From assembly GCA_016342285.1 (NCBI GenBank), contig JAEINQ010000010.1, positions 50,289-114,288 of the forward strand: a DNA stretch of 64,000 nucleotides, read 5' to 3'. The translations under genes and the position numbers were made by a program. The notes under the pieces are model-generated. The model was not told the DNA's origin. It ran no database searches and was given only the letters and a program-made list of their open reading frames with translations. Source of the DNA: Desulfobacterales bacterium. GTDB lineage: Bacteria > Desulfobacterota > Desulfobacteria > Desulfobacterales > JAEINQ01. This document shows, in pieces, positions 25,911-34,576 of the stretch; within the stretch, counting starts at the first letter, position 1; the number at the start of each line of letters is the position of its first letter.

Positions 25911-26001
25911 GTCATTCCCGCGAAGGCGGGAATCCAGTGATTTCAAATTGTTATGGATGCCTGCCTTCGCAGGGCCTGCCCCTGCGGAGGCAGGGGCAGG
26001 A
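25911..26001. repeat. REP-like palindromic repeat, copy 2
   Basis: ATTCCCGCGAAGGCGGGAAT, then CCAGTGATTT and GGATGCCTGCCTTCGCAGGG, the same two-part element as at 10.93 kb. An extra GGCCTGCCCCTGCGGAGGCA stem follows. It lies between the convergent amidohydrolase and AsmA-like genes and probably helps terminate both. Confidence 0.85.
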
Positions 26002-26072
26002 TGGGATTTGGGACTTTTTACGACTTCATCAAGCTTTGATGGGGTGCGATGGATAAAACCGCGCTGGCGGTT

Positions 26073-27551
26073 TTATTTGAACAAGCCTTTAAGAAGATTC
26101 TTGATCTGGCCGCCCGCCTGCTTTTCGATATACCGTTCCGCTTCGCGCTGAAGCAGGTTTTTCACATCCACGTCGACCTTGGGTTTGGCCACGTCGCCAC
26201 GAATGATCACGTCCAAGGGGTTGTCGTTGGCCACGATCTTCAGGCGTGCGTCGATCTGCCGGGTCTGTGCGTTCAGCCTGGCGTTGTTTCCGGTCACCGA
26301 AGCGTTGGCGGCCCGAAGGTCCACGTCGGAGAGGATCTGTTCGCCGTCAATATGGCTGGTGAGCTTTCCCTGAAATACTTCGCGGGTCAGGTCGAATCTT
26401 GCCAGTTGGGCGATCAGGGTGGTCATGACGGTGGGTACGAACCGGCCATCGGAAAGCGTGGTGTCAAGCGTTCCCTTTTTGGCTTTGAGGTTATAGTCGA
26501 GCGTTCCGGTAAGAGCGGATTGAAAAACCTGCGGGTAAATGAGCATTCTCAGCATTGCCAGGGTCTGCAGGGCTTTCAGGTCGGCATGCAGGTCGTCGTT
26601 GAGGAGCCTGGCATCCAAAGCGCCGCCAAGGGTTTCGGCGTGGGCCGTGACGACGAGATCCTTTCCCTTCTTTACGTCTCCCGATATCCCCATGGCGCCC
26701 TTGAGGTGGCGCCCGGTGACAAAGAAGAGCCGATCCAGGTCCGCAATGTCCGCCCGGTAGTCACTGGTCAGAAGCGTTTCTTTGACGTTGAACCGGGCCT
26801 GTTTGACGACCAGGGTCCCTATCGTTGAGGTGACCGAGGCGGTCGTGTCGATCAGGTTTCCGTTCAGCAACGTTTTGGTATCGGCATTAAAGTCCGTTTC
26901 AGGCATCTTCAAGTCGAATGCTTTGGACATGGTGTCGCGATTGACCGTCCCGTTTGACACGGTCGTTACGATGGTGCCCTGAAGTTTTTCCGGGTCCAGG
27001 GAGACGAGCTGAAGATCCGCATCGAGTTTTCCGCCGGCCAGATCCGGCTGCCCGCCCATATAGAGAAGCTTGGAAAGATCGGCCCCTTTGATTTTGGCCA
27101 TGAGGCGGTCAGGTTTGAGTTCCTTCAAATCAAAGTCATAGACGGTGTCGCTGCCGGCAATGTCGGAGCTGCCGGAGACGGACATTTTCTTTTGGTTTCC
27201 CCTCACGGTTCCCTTTGTATGGAGGCGTCCCTTCATCGCGCGCCGGGTCAGGGGTGCGAGGCGTTCCAGATCGTCCAGGCGTACCCGGTAGCTGGCATCG
27301 ATGGCCTGGGAAAAAAGGGTATAAATTCCGTTTGTCTCAATGCGGTTTGTATCGTCCAGAGCCAGTGCCAGGGCAAAGCGGCCGATGCGCAGTTCGTATT
27401 TTTCAACCCGAACCTTCAGGCCGATTTTCTTCCCGATGCTGGAAGCGATCAGGGGCGATACCAGGCTGTTGCCGAACTCGGTGAACAAAACCCCATAAAC
27501 GGCAACCAGGAGTGCAGCCAGCCCCGCGGCGGCAATGGCGAACCATTTCAT
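26073..27551 (-). CDS. AsmA-like/DUF748-type membrane-anchored protein
   Basis: Protein of 492 residues with one N-terminal membrane anchor (about 3-24) and a long beta-rich body. Repeated short beta segments, and a C-terminal IRGDVAKPKVDVDVKNLL segment, are typical of AsmA/TamB-like repeating beta-groove proteins linked to lipid transport or envelope assembly. It should face the periplasm. AAAGGATC precedes the ATG at 27551; the frame is open further upstream without family features. It follows the small membrane protein gene by 40 bp, probably in one operon. Confidence 0.7.
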   Translation of the reverse strand: MKWFAIAAAGLAALLVAVYGVLFTEFGNSLVSPLIASSIGKKIGLKVRVEKYELRIGRFALALALDDTNRIETNGIYTLFSQAIDASYRVRLDDLERLAPLTRRAMKGRLHTKGTVRGNQKKMSVSGSSDIAGSDTVYDFDLKELKPDRLMAKIKGADLSKLLYMGGQPDLAGGKLDADLQLVSLDPEKLQGTIVTTVSNGTVNRDTMSKAFDLKMPETDFNADTKTLLNGNLIDTTASVTSTIGTLVVKQARFNVKETLLTSDYRADIADLDRLFFVTGRHLKGAMGISGDVKKGKDLVVTAHAETLGGALDARLLNDDLHADLKALQTLAMLRMLIYPQVFQSALTGTLDYNLKAKKGTLDTTLSDGRFVPTVMTTLIAQLARFDLTREVFQGKLTSHIDGEQILSDVDLRAANASVTGNNARLNAQTRQIDARLKIVANDNPLDVIIRGDVAKPKVDVDVKNLLQREAERYIEKQAGGQIKNLLKGLFK

Positions 27552-27591
27552 AGAGGATCCTTTGGCTAGGGATGAAGAAACTTTCGGGGGC

Positions 27592-28038
27592 TTACGATCC
27601 GGGTTTGCGGCGGCCCGCCAGTTCCAGGTAATAATGGGCGCTGGCCAAAAGCAGTGCCCCGCCGATCGTGGCGTAGACAACGGCCAGCCAGGGCCTTGGA
27701 ACCGGGGAGTGGCGCAATAAAAAGCCCAGGCAGATCATGAAGATGATGATCAAATAACTATTCCGGGATTGAAAAGCGAACAGGCACTGTTTTTCGGAGA
27801 GGCGGCGCAATCGGTCGATGTTTTTCAGGGCGATAGCGGAAAAGGCGAATCGCCAGGCTGTCACGGCACCCAGAAACCCCGCGAGTGACAGTGGCCCCCG
27901 GGTGGCGATTGGAAGTGCGCCAAGCCAGTGCCACGCTATCTTACACAGTCCCAGGCCCACGCCGCTCCACAAAACACCGGCCAGGAACAGGAGCCAGTTG
28001 CGGCGAACCGCCAGTTTGAATGAGGATCGTTTTATCAT
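27592..28038 (-). CDS. Small hypothetical membrane protein
   Basis: Predicted 148-residue inner-membrane protein with about four hydrophobic segments (near 15-35, 48-66, 95-108, 117-135) and a basic N terminus. I recognise no family. It is directly upstream of the AsmA-like gene on the same strand, so an envelope role is plausible by association only. Confidence 0.6.
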   Translation of the reverse strand: MIKRSSFKLAVRRNWLLFLAGVLWSGVGLGLCKIAWHWLGALPIATRGPLSLAGFLGAVTAWRFAFSAIALKNIDRLRRLSEKQCLFAFQSRNSYLIIIFMICLGFLLRHSPVPRPWLAVVYATIGGALLLASAHYYLELAGRRKPGS

Positions 28039-28242
28039 GATCGGGGAATATAATACCTTGAGGGTTGAATGAAAAGGCCCACCGGCAACCTGTTTTGTCC
28101 ATTTCGATTAAAATCTTTCCAGTGGACGTGTATTTCTTGATCGAATTGAACCGATGCAACCGGCCGACGCCGGCTTTACGTTGCCGCTGGCCTGGGATAT
28201 ACAGGTCGATACAATGATTCAACCTGTGGGAAAGGGACCCCA

Positions 28243-28989
28243 ATGCTCAAGGCCGTGCTGATCGATCTGGACAACACCATGGTTCTTTTTGACGAACCGG
28301 CCTTCTATGGACGGTATTTTGAAAGACTTGCGCCACGTTTCGTCGATCTGTGGCCGTCCGAAATGTTTCAGCGGCGCCTGATCGAGGCCATCGGCGCCCT
28401 TTCCGGGAACAAGGGCGAAAAGTCCAACCGGGCGTTTTTTCTCGACGCCTTTACCCGGGGAACCGACCTGGCGGCCGACGGGATCTGGCAGCGGTTTCTC
28501 GATTTTTACCGGACCGACTACGACCGGATTCCCGTCGATGCCGTGGTCCCTGAAGGGCTCCACGAGGCGCTGGCCGAACTCGAACAATCCGGGCTGCCGC
28601 TGGTGGTGGCGACCAATCCGGTTTTTCCCTTGATGGTTCAGGAAAAGCGCCTTTCCTGGGCCGGCCTGACCCCCGGGCGATTCGCGCTGGTCACCCACAT
28701 GGAAAACACCTCTTATGTGAAACCGCGGGCGGGCTATTACCGCCAGATCTGTGAACGGCTCGGCGAGAGGCCCGAGAATTGTCTCATGGTGGGAAACGAT
28801 CGGGTTAACGATATGGCCGCCGCTCGGACCGGCATGAAGACCTACCTGACCGACGAAGTGGACCCCATCGATTACGGTTCGCTTTCTCTGACCAATGACG
28901 GGCACAGGGCGCCCCTGGTTGGACCGACACCGGATTTTACCGGTTCCTTTGCCGACGTGCCCGATGCCGTGGCCCGGTTGATGCGATGA
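28243..28989 (+). CDS. HAD-superfamily hydrolase
   Basis: Phosphatase or dehalogenase-like protein of 248 residues. Motif I is DLDNT (D8-x-D10-x-T12), motif II is the Thr in VVATNPVF, the motif III lysine is in VKPRAGYY, and motif IV is GNDRVNDM. A C1-type helical cap lies between motifs I and II. Natural substrate cannot be predicted. AAAGGGACCCCA precedes the ATG. Confidence 0.87.
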   Translation: MLKAVLIDLDNTMVLFDEPAFYGRYFERLAPRFVDLWPSEMFQRRLIEAIGALSGNKGEKSNRAFFLDAFTRGTDLAADGIWQRFLDFYRTDYDRIPVDAVVPEGLHEALAELEQSGLPLVVATNPVFPLMVQEKRLSWAGLTPGRFALVTHMENTSYVKPRAGYYRQICERLGERPENCLMVGNDRVNDMAAARTGMKTYLTDEVDPIDYGSLSLTNDGHRAPLVGPTPDFTGSFADVPDAVARLMR

Positions 28990-29026
28990 TGCGTGCATTC
29001 GGTGACCTTGTTCGAAAAATATGTTT

Positions 29027-29056
29027 AACAGGGATGCACAGGATAGACAGGATTTT
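29027..29056. repeat. Periodic repeat, ACAGGAT family
   Basis: AACAGGGATGCACAGGATAG followed by ACAGGATTTTT, lying between the HAD and aldo/keto reductase genes. Confidence 0.75.
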
Positions 29057-29125
29057 TTACGTCCATCAATTCGCAATTGGATATATATCCTTGTGAAATG
29101 ATACAAACAGCCGGGAGGCAAGACC

Positions 29126-29932
29126 ATGGACTTCAACCAGCAACGGATCCTGGGCCGAACCGGCCTGACCGTGGGTCGCCTCGGTGTGGCGTGCAGCTAC
29201 GGGGCGCCCACCGAAGCCTTTGAAGAGGCGTTCGAGCGGGGGGTGAACTATTTTTACTGGGGCTCGACCCGCAAGGAGGCCATGGCCCGGGCCATTCGAA
29301 ACATCATCGCCGGTGGTCGGCGCGACCGCCTGGTCATCCTGCTGCAGAGTTATTCGCGGTCGGCCTTTCTCATGGAGACTCTTTTTCAACGGGGGTTGAA
29401 GACGCTGGGGATCGACACGGCCGATATTCTGCTGCTGGGGTGGTACAACCGGCCGCCGTCACCCCGCATTCTCGAACGGGCCGAGCGGATGCGGGAAAAG
29501 GGGATGTTTCGCTACCTGGCCGTCAGCGGCCACAACCGGCCCCTTTTTCCCGACCTGGCCGCCGATTCGAAATACGATCTGTTCCATGCCCGGTACAATG
29601 CCGCCCACCGCGGCGCAGAGACCGAGATCTTCCCCAAGCTTCCGGCTGAAAACCGTCCCGGCATGGTCACCTACACGGCCACCCGCTGGGGGGACCTGGT
29701 CAAAGCCAAGAAAATGCCCTCGGGCCAGGCCCCCCTATCCGGGGCGGACTGCTACCGGTTTGTCCTGTCCAACCCGGACGTGGATGTCTGTATGACCGGA
29801 CCGCGAAGCACGGCTGAGATGCGCGAGGCCCTTCGCGCCCTGGACCTGGGGCCCATGGACGCAGCGGAGATGGCCCGGACGCGCAAGATCGGCGATTACG
29901 TGCACGACAACAGCCGGCGGTTATTTGCCTGA
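29126..29932 (+). CDS. Aldo/keto reductase-family protein with atypical active site
   Basis: TIM-barrel protein of 268 residues. RTGLTVGRLGVACSYG at the N terminus and VSGHNRPLF in the middle are typical of the family. However, the usual catalytic Asp-Thr-Ala and Tyr stretch is replaced by GVNYFYWGSTR, and the catalytic Lys strand reads VILLQSYSR. It may therefore not be a classical NADPH-dependent carbonyl reductase. CCGGGAGG precedes the ATG. No Fe-S C-terminal extension is present. Confidence 0.8.
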   Translation: MDFNQQRILGRTGLTVGRLGVACSYGAPTEAFEEAFERGVNYFYWGSTRKEAMARAIRNIIAGGRRDRLVILLQSYSRSAFLMETLFQRGLKTLGIDTADILLLGWYNRPPSPRILERAERMREKGMFRYLAVSGHNRPLFPDLAADSKYDLFHARYNAAHRGAETEIFPKLPAENRPGMVTYTATRWGDLVKAKKMPSGQAPLSGADCYRFVLSNPDVDVCMTGPRSTAEMREALRALDLGPMDAAEMARTRKIGDYVHDNSRRLFA

Positions 29933-29982
29933 AACGCTGTATCAGAATTTCTAGGCTTCATTTTTTAGCGGTTTAGGCCGGC

Positions 29983-31329
29983 TCATGATTCATGCGTTTT
30001 TAATGCCGCTGAAATGTTGCGACAAAAGGTTTCTTGGAGTCGGAAAGCACCGATGACCCCCATCACGGCAAAGATCAGCATCACCAGTAAGCCGTTGTGG
30101 TAATCGGTCTCCGCATAGACCCGAATGTCACCGGCCATGGCCCCGTCCCAGGTTAGATCCAGTACCCAACCGACAAAGGGCTGAATCAGGGTGGCCCCGA
30201 TAAAGGCGCCGGTGTTGATCACGCTGATCGCCATACCGGACAATGCCGGATGGATGACTTCCTTGGCCGCGGCAAAGGAGATGACAAATCCGGATCCGGT
30301 GAATCCGAGCCAGCCAAACAGGATATATCCCGAAGGACCGGGCGACCAAGGCAGGTACAAAAGAAAAACCCAACCCAGGGCATAGGCTATTGCTGCGCTG
30401 ATCAGGACCGGTTTTCTTTTTCCCAGGCGGTCTGAAAACCAACCGAAGAAGAGCGATCCCACCGCAAAGGCCAGGAGCATCAGGGTTTGATATCGGGCGG
30501 CTTCTCCCCGGCCAAGACGGTAGACATCTTGGAGAAAGAGGACCCCCCACAACCCCATGAAGGCATAGATCCCGCCGGTCATGCCCATCTGTACCCAAAA
30601 CCCCGGCCAGATCTGGATTTGACGGAGGACCCCCAAAAGATCCCGGATCCAGTGTTGATGCCGGGCCGCCACCGGCGCCCTGCCCTCCATCTGTTCGATG
30701 GAGGGGAAGTGAAAATCTTCCGGACGGTTTCGAACAAAGAAAAAAGCCATTGCCCCAAGCGTCAGGGAGGTCATTCCGATGCCGACAAAAACGTTCCGCC
30801 AGGAATGGACTTCCAGCATGGCGGCCAACGGGCCGGCGGCCACCACCGACCCGAGGTTGCCGATCAGCAGGGTCAATCCGCTCATGAAACCGAAGCGGCT
30901 CTCACTGAACCACATGGCATTGTTTTTCATGATGCTGACAAAAACCACCGAAACCCCGAGGCCCACCAGAAACCGCCCTGCACAGGCCATGGAAAAGCTT
31001 TGGGCCAAACCGAAAAGAATCGACCCGAGACCAGCGGCAAGATTTCCTCCGATGACCGAGGTACGGGTCCCCAGGGTATCAGCCAACACGCCTGACGGAA
31101 TTTGCATTCCGGCATAGACGAAAAAATAGATGGCGGATAGGGACCCGAGGCTGGCGCCCGAGGTGCCAAAGGCGGACATCAGATCGGTGGCCACCACCGC
31201 TGGCGCCATGCGATGAAAATAAACGAGGACATAGGTGGCGATCAGGATCAGGAAGATGGACCCGCGGAGCAATTCAAACCTGAGGGCCTGAGATTTCAGC
31301 CCGCCGTCCCCCGAAACCGTCTGAGGCAT
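29983..31329 (-). CDS. MFS transporter
   Basis: Major facilitator of 448 residues with about twelve transmembrane helices. The loop 2-3 motif is LADTLGTR and its pseudo-repeat at loop 8-9 is FSDRLGKRK, both typical. The general type resembles anion:cation symporters and nitrate/sugar-phosphate-like MFS proteins; substrate unknown. It is followed on the same strand, upstream, by the SDR gene with a 36-bp gap, so the two could share a transcript. Confidence 0.85.
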   Translation of the reverse strand: MPQTVSGDGGLKSQALRFELLRGSIFLILIATYVLVYFHRMAPAVVATDLMSAFGTSGASLGSLSAIYFFVYAGMQIPSGVLADTLGTRTSVIGGNLAAGLGSILFGLAQSFSMACAGRFLVGLGVSVVFVSIMKNNAMWFSESRFGFMSGLTLLIGNLGSVVAAGPLAAMLEVHSWRNVFVGIGMTSLTLGAMAFFFVRNRPEDFHFPSIEQMEGRAPVAARHQHWIRDLLGVLRQIQIWPGFWVQMGMTGGIYAFMGLWGVLFLQDVYRLGRGEAARYQTLMLLAFAVGSLFFGWFSDRLGKRKPVLISAAIAYALGWVFLLYLPWSPGPSGYILFGWLGFTGSGFVISFAAAKEVIHPALSGMAISVINTGAFIGATLIQPFVGWVLDLTWDGAMAGDIRVYAETDYHNGLLVMLIFAVMGVIGAFRLQETFCRNISAALKTHES

Positions 31330-31365
31330 AATTTTCCGTTTAAGTCTTCGCGATATCAGTCCGGA

Positions 31366-32151
31366 TTAGCCCCTGGAGCCCAATCTCAGACCGCCGTGAA
31401 TAAAGTAGGTTTCACCGGCCAGGGCCTCGTTGCGGTAAATCTCCCCCACCAGGGATGCCACTTCTTCAGGCTCAATGAGCCGGCCGATGGGAACCTCCCC
31501 CACGATTTTTTCCAGGGCTTTCTGGTCCATGTTTCGGACCATGGCAGTGCCCACATAACCCGGGGCAACGGCGGCACAGCGGATCTTGTCGGACAGGCCG
31601 CGCCGGAAAAACTCGGCGGTGATCACCTTGGGGATCACCGCCATGGCCGCCTTGGTTGACGAATAGTTGATCTGCCCGGCGGTTCCCAACGATCCGGTGG
31701 AAGAAACCAGGCAGATGAGCCCCATGCAATTGTTGTTGATCATCCGTTCGGCACATTCTCGGAGGGTGAGAAAAACACCGGTCAGGTTGATGTCAATGAC
31801 TTTCTGGAAACGGTCCAGGGGCATTTTCTTGTTCACCTTACCGGTCTCCCGGTCCGTTGAAAGGACCAATCCGTCCATGATGATTCCGGCAAAGGGGGCC
31901 ACCAGGTTGATCTGGCCGAACGTCTCGATGGCCGTATCGGCCAGCTTGCCGCAATCTTCTTCTGACGTAACGTCGCAGACCACCGTGACCACGTCTCCGA
32001 CGAGTTGCTCTTTTGCCCGGGCCAGGGCATCCTCGTCCACGTCGGCCAGCACCACTTTCCCGCCTTTGGCGAGCCAGTATTCGGCCAGTGCCATACCGAT
32101 GCCGCCACTTCCACCTGTAATTACAGCCACCGCATCGTTGATTTCAAGCAC
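31366..32151 (-). CDS. Short-chain dehydrogenase/reductase
   Basis: NAD(P)-dependent oxidoreductase of 261 residues. The cofactor loop is TGGSGGIG (12-19), D38 after beta-2 suggests NAD preference, and the catalytic residues are S150/S151, Y163 and K167 (YSSTK). Substrate unknown. The start is GTG at 32151, chosen because GAAGGAG stands just upstream; the frame is open to 32256 but that part runs into a palindrome-rich region. Confidence 0.88.
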   Translation of the reverse strand: MLEINDAVAVITGGSGGIGMALAEYWLAKGGKVVLADVDEDALARAKEQLVGDVVTVVCDVTSEEDCGKLADTAIETFGQINLVAPFAGIIMDGLVLSTDRETGKVNKKMPLDRFQKVIDINLTGVFLTLRECAERMINNNCMGLICLVSSTGSLGTAGQINYSSTKAAMAVIPKVITAEFFRRGLSDKIRCAAVAPGYVGTAMVRNMDQKALEKIVGEVPIGRLIEPEEVASLVGEIYRNEALAGETYFIHGGLRLGSRG

Positions 32152-32213
32152 GTTTTTCTCCTTCCATATCCTTGGGCTGATCAGGGCGTTTTGCCTTGCC
32201 CTTGATTCGAATT

Positions 32214-32310
32214 TATAGGGATTGTCAAAATTCTGTTCCGTTTGAACACCTGCCACCTGCTGGCCGTTGACAATGCCTCGTCGGGCCGGTTGACGCTGAC
32301 AATCCCTATA
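32214..32310. repeat. 97-bp element with 14-bp terminal inverted repeats
   Basis: TATAGGGATTGTCA at 32214-32227 is exactly complementary to TGACAATCCCTATA at 32297-32310. The interior has no reading frame. Terminal TA dinucleotides resemble the target of mariner/IS630-type elements, so it could be a MITE; a long regulatory inverted repeat upstream of the SDR gene is the alternative. Confidence 0.65.
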
Positions 32311-32344
32311 TCGGAACGTATTTCCGACAAACGCTATATGTCGG
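32311..32344. promoter_or_regulatory. Overlapping palindromes upstream of the SDR gene
   Basis: TCGGAA-CGTAT-TTCCGA (32311-32327) overlaps CCGACA-N9-TGTCGG (32324-32344). Such paired dyads often bind TetR-type regulators. No regulator gene of that type is adjacent. Confidence 0.45.
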
Positions 32345-32415
32345 AGGGCTCATGAGCGTTTGGTATCCAGGGGATTGGAAACCATCCGGCCGGATTCCGG
32401 CCGCGGCCGCTTTTT

Positions 32416-33165
32416 TTAGAACAAAAGCGTTTCGCCGTCTTCCGGAATCAAAAGCCGGGAGGACGGAATCGATTCCCGATCCGACCTTTCCCGCAGGCTT
32501 TTGCGACTCACGCCGCAATGGTCCAGGGCCTCCATGTGGACGGCCACCACCACCGATTCCGGCGCTGCCTTGGCAACCCGAAGGGTCTGGATGTCGTCCA
32601 TGACGATGAACCCGTGGCCCGGAAAAGCCGCCCCGCCGGAGTGGGAGATGATCACATCGGGCTGGAAATCGTCAATGGCTTTTTTGACCGGATCGCACCA
32701 GATGCTGTCTCCGATCCAGTAGACCGTGGGTTCGCCCTCGGCGCGAAGTACGAATCCGGACACCGCGCCCATGTGCTCAAGAATCTTGCCGGCGCCGTGG
32801 AAGCCGCCCGTCCGGACAATCTCGATGCCCTCCCAGGTCCGGGAGGTCTCCACCGGAATCACGTTTTCAAACCCGGCCGTTGTCATGGCCGCCTCATCCG
32901 ACGGCTGGCAGAACAATGGCATCTCCTTGGGCAGAATGCGCCGGGCCTCGGCGTCCATGTGGTCGGGGTGGTCATGGGTGACGAGGACGGCCTCGATGCC
33001 GCTGACGATCTCTTCCGTGGCAAAGGGCAGGCCGACGGTCGGGTTGCGGGCGACGCCCACAAAAGGATTGTAGGCGTCTTTGGGTGCCAGCATGGGGTCG
33101 GTGAGAATCGTGCGTCCGGCATAAGTGATTTTCATGGTAGCGTTTCGGATCAGTTGCAGGTTCAT
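32416..33165 (-). CDS. MBL-fold hydrolase (UlaG/L-ascorbate lactonase-like)
   Basis: Metal-dependent hydrolase of 249 residues. It starts with the compact NATMKITYAGRTILTDP strand pair, then H64-x-H66-x-D68-H69 (THDHPDH), the pattern of the UlaG-like branch of MBL proteins. It is 15 bp downstream of the GlxA-type regulator on the same strand, so the regulator probably controls or senses something related to it. Substrate unknown. Confidence 0.83.
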   Translation of the reverse strand: MNLQLIRNATMKITYAGRTILTDPMLAPKDAYNPFVGVARNPTVGLPFATEEIVSGIEAVLVTHDHPDHMDAEARRILPKEMPLFCQPSDEAAMTTAGFENVIPVETSRTWEGIEIVRTGGFHGAGKILEHMGAVSGFVLRAEGEPTVYWIGDSIWCDPVKKAIDDFQPDVIISHSGGAAFPGHGFIVMDDIQTLRVAKAAPESVVVAVHMEALDHCGVSRKSLRERSDRESIPSSRLLIPEDGETLLF

Positions 33166-33180
33166 GTTGTGGTCCTTTCT

Positions 33181-34164
33181 TCAGGTGCCGTGAGGGTAAA
33201 AATGAAGCCGGTATTGGGAAGGGGTCACCTGGAACCGCCGCAGGAACGCCCGGCGAAGGCGTTCTTCTCGTCCAAAGCCGCAGGCTTCGGCGATGTCTGC
33301 CAGCGAATCACCGCCGGCGGACAGGATCTCTCTGGCCCGGTCCAGGCGAAGGGTCTCCAGGTATCGGGTCGGGGTGAAGCCGGTCTTCTGCTTGAACACC
33401 CGGGAGAAGTTGCGCGGGCTCATGGCCGCGTGTTCGGCCATGCGTTCAACGGATATGGGCTTGTCGAGCTGTTTGAGCAGCCAGTCATGCAGGCGGGCAA
33501 AACGGCGGCCGGCCGCCTCCTGTGCCTTCAGGGGTGTGCTGAACTGCGACTGGGAGCCGGGCCGCCGGAAATAGACCACGAGCCTTCTCGACACTTCCAG
33601 GGCCAGGGAAGCGCCGAAATCCGCTTCCACCAGGGCCAGGGCCAGGTCGATACCGGCCGTGACCCCGGCGCTTGTGTAAATGTTGCCATCCCGGGTGAAA
33701 ATGGCGTCGGGCACCACCTTGACCCTTGGAAAGAATTTTGTCAGGTTGTCGGTAGCGATCCAGTGGGTCGTGGCCTGTCGGCCGTCGAGAATCCCGGCTG
33801 CGGCCAGGATAAAGGCCCCGGTGCAGACCGACACGATCCGGTCGGCCTGCCGGGCCTTTTCCCGAATCCGATCGATGAAGGCCGGGTCTTTCACGGCGTT
33901 TTCCGTGCCCATGCCGCCGGGCACCACCAGGGTTTGGCAGGACGGTGCGTCGTCGAACCCGGCATCGGCCACGATTTCCAGCCCGGAACTGAGCCGCACC
34001 GGCCCCGGCGTCGTGGCCACGCACCGGGTCCGGTACCCGGTATCGCCGCCTGATTTTTTTCTCAGAAGGTTCGTCGCGCTGCTGAAGACCTCCAGCGGCC
34101 CGGTGATGTCCAGCCCCAGGGCGCCGGGGAAAAGGATGAAATCGATCTGATGGGGCATTGCCAT
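33181..34164 (-). CDS. GlxA-family regulator (DJ-1/PfpI domain plus AraC helix-turn-helix)
   Basis: Transcription factor of 327 residues. Residues about 5-190 form a DJ-1/PfpI amidotransferase-like domain with the nucleophile-elbow cysteine in VCTGAF. Residues about 215-320 form the double helix-turn-helix of AraC/XylS proteins (MSPRNFSRVFKQKTG and ACGFGREERLRRAF). Members sense small metabolites and activate adjacent genes. It heads a two-gene operon with the UlaG-like hydrolase. Confidence 0.88.
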   Translation of the reverse strand: MAMPHQIDFILFPGALGLDITGPLEVFSSATNLLRKKSGGDTGYRTRCVATTPGPVRLSSGLEIVADAGFDDAPSCQTLVVPGGMGTENAVKDPAFIDRIREKARQADRIVSVCTGAFILAAAGILDGRQATTHWIATDNLTKFFPRVKVVPDAIFTRDGNIYTSAGVTAGIDLALALVEADFGASLALEVSRRLVVYFRRPGSQSQFSTPLKAQEAAGRRFARLHDWLLKQLDKPISVERMAEHAAMSPRNFSRVFKQKTGFTPTRYLETLRLDRAREILSAGGDSLADIAEACGFGREERLRRAFLRRFQVTPSQYRLHFYPHGT

Positions 34165-34576
34165 CTCCTGTCTTTGGGGGCCGAGGTGTTCGGGTGCAGA
34201 CTATCGGTCCCAGCGCGTGGCCGCAATGACATAATTCACGCATTTTCGGCCAATTCAAACCCAAACCCCCGGATTGATGCCTTGAGCCATGGGGAGAAAG
34301 GATGGACAGGATGGAGAAAGGCCAGATCCTGGCCGTTGGCTCAGGGCAACTGGCGCCCCCTGCCGGGATGTCCCGGTTGAACAAGCCCTGTCAGCCTGCC
34401 AACCAGAGTCTTTATCTCGCTTTAAATTATCCTGATCATCCTGTGTATCCCTGTAAAATTAAGGTTTTTTAACAGGGATGAACAGGATAGACAGGATGGA
34501 GAATGGAATATACCCAATGGAGATGTGGGCGCCCGAGCCTTTGTTCAGCCCGCTGCTCCATGCCGATGGAAAATAA
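34165..34576. other. Intergenic region with ACAGGAT inverted repeats
   Basis: About 410 bp without a gene. It contains a short ACAGGATGG element at 34296-34318 and the inverted pair described at 34430-34500. The rest shows nothing recognisable. Confidence 0.5.
34430..34500. repeat. Inverted pair of ACAGGAT periodic repeats
   Basis: ATCCTGATCATCCTGTGTAT then CCCTGT is followed, after AAAATTAAGGTTTTTTA, by ACAGGGATGAACAGGATAGA then CAGGAT. The 26-nt arms pair with about three mismatches, forming a long hairpin downstream of the convergent DUF4197 gene. Confidence 0.8.

Noticed and set aside
32518..34053. Long plus-strand open frame of about 511 codons
   Set aside because: It is antisense to the UlaG-like hydrolase and GlxA-type regulator, both with clear motifs; the frame is an effect of high GC and has Gly/His/Arg-rich, family-less composition.
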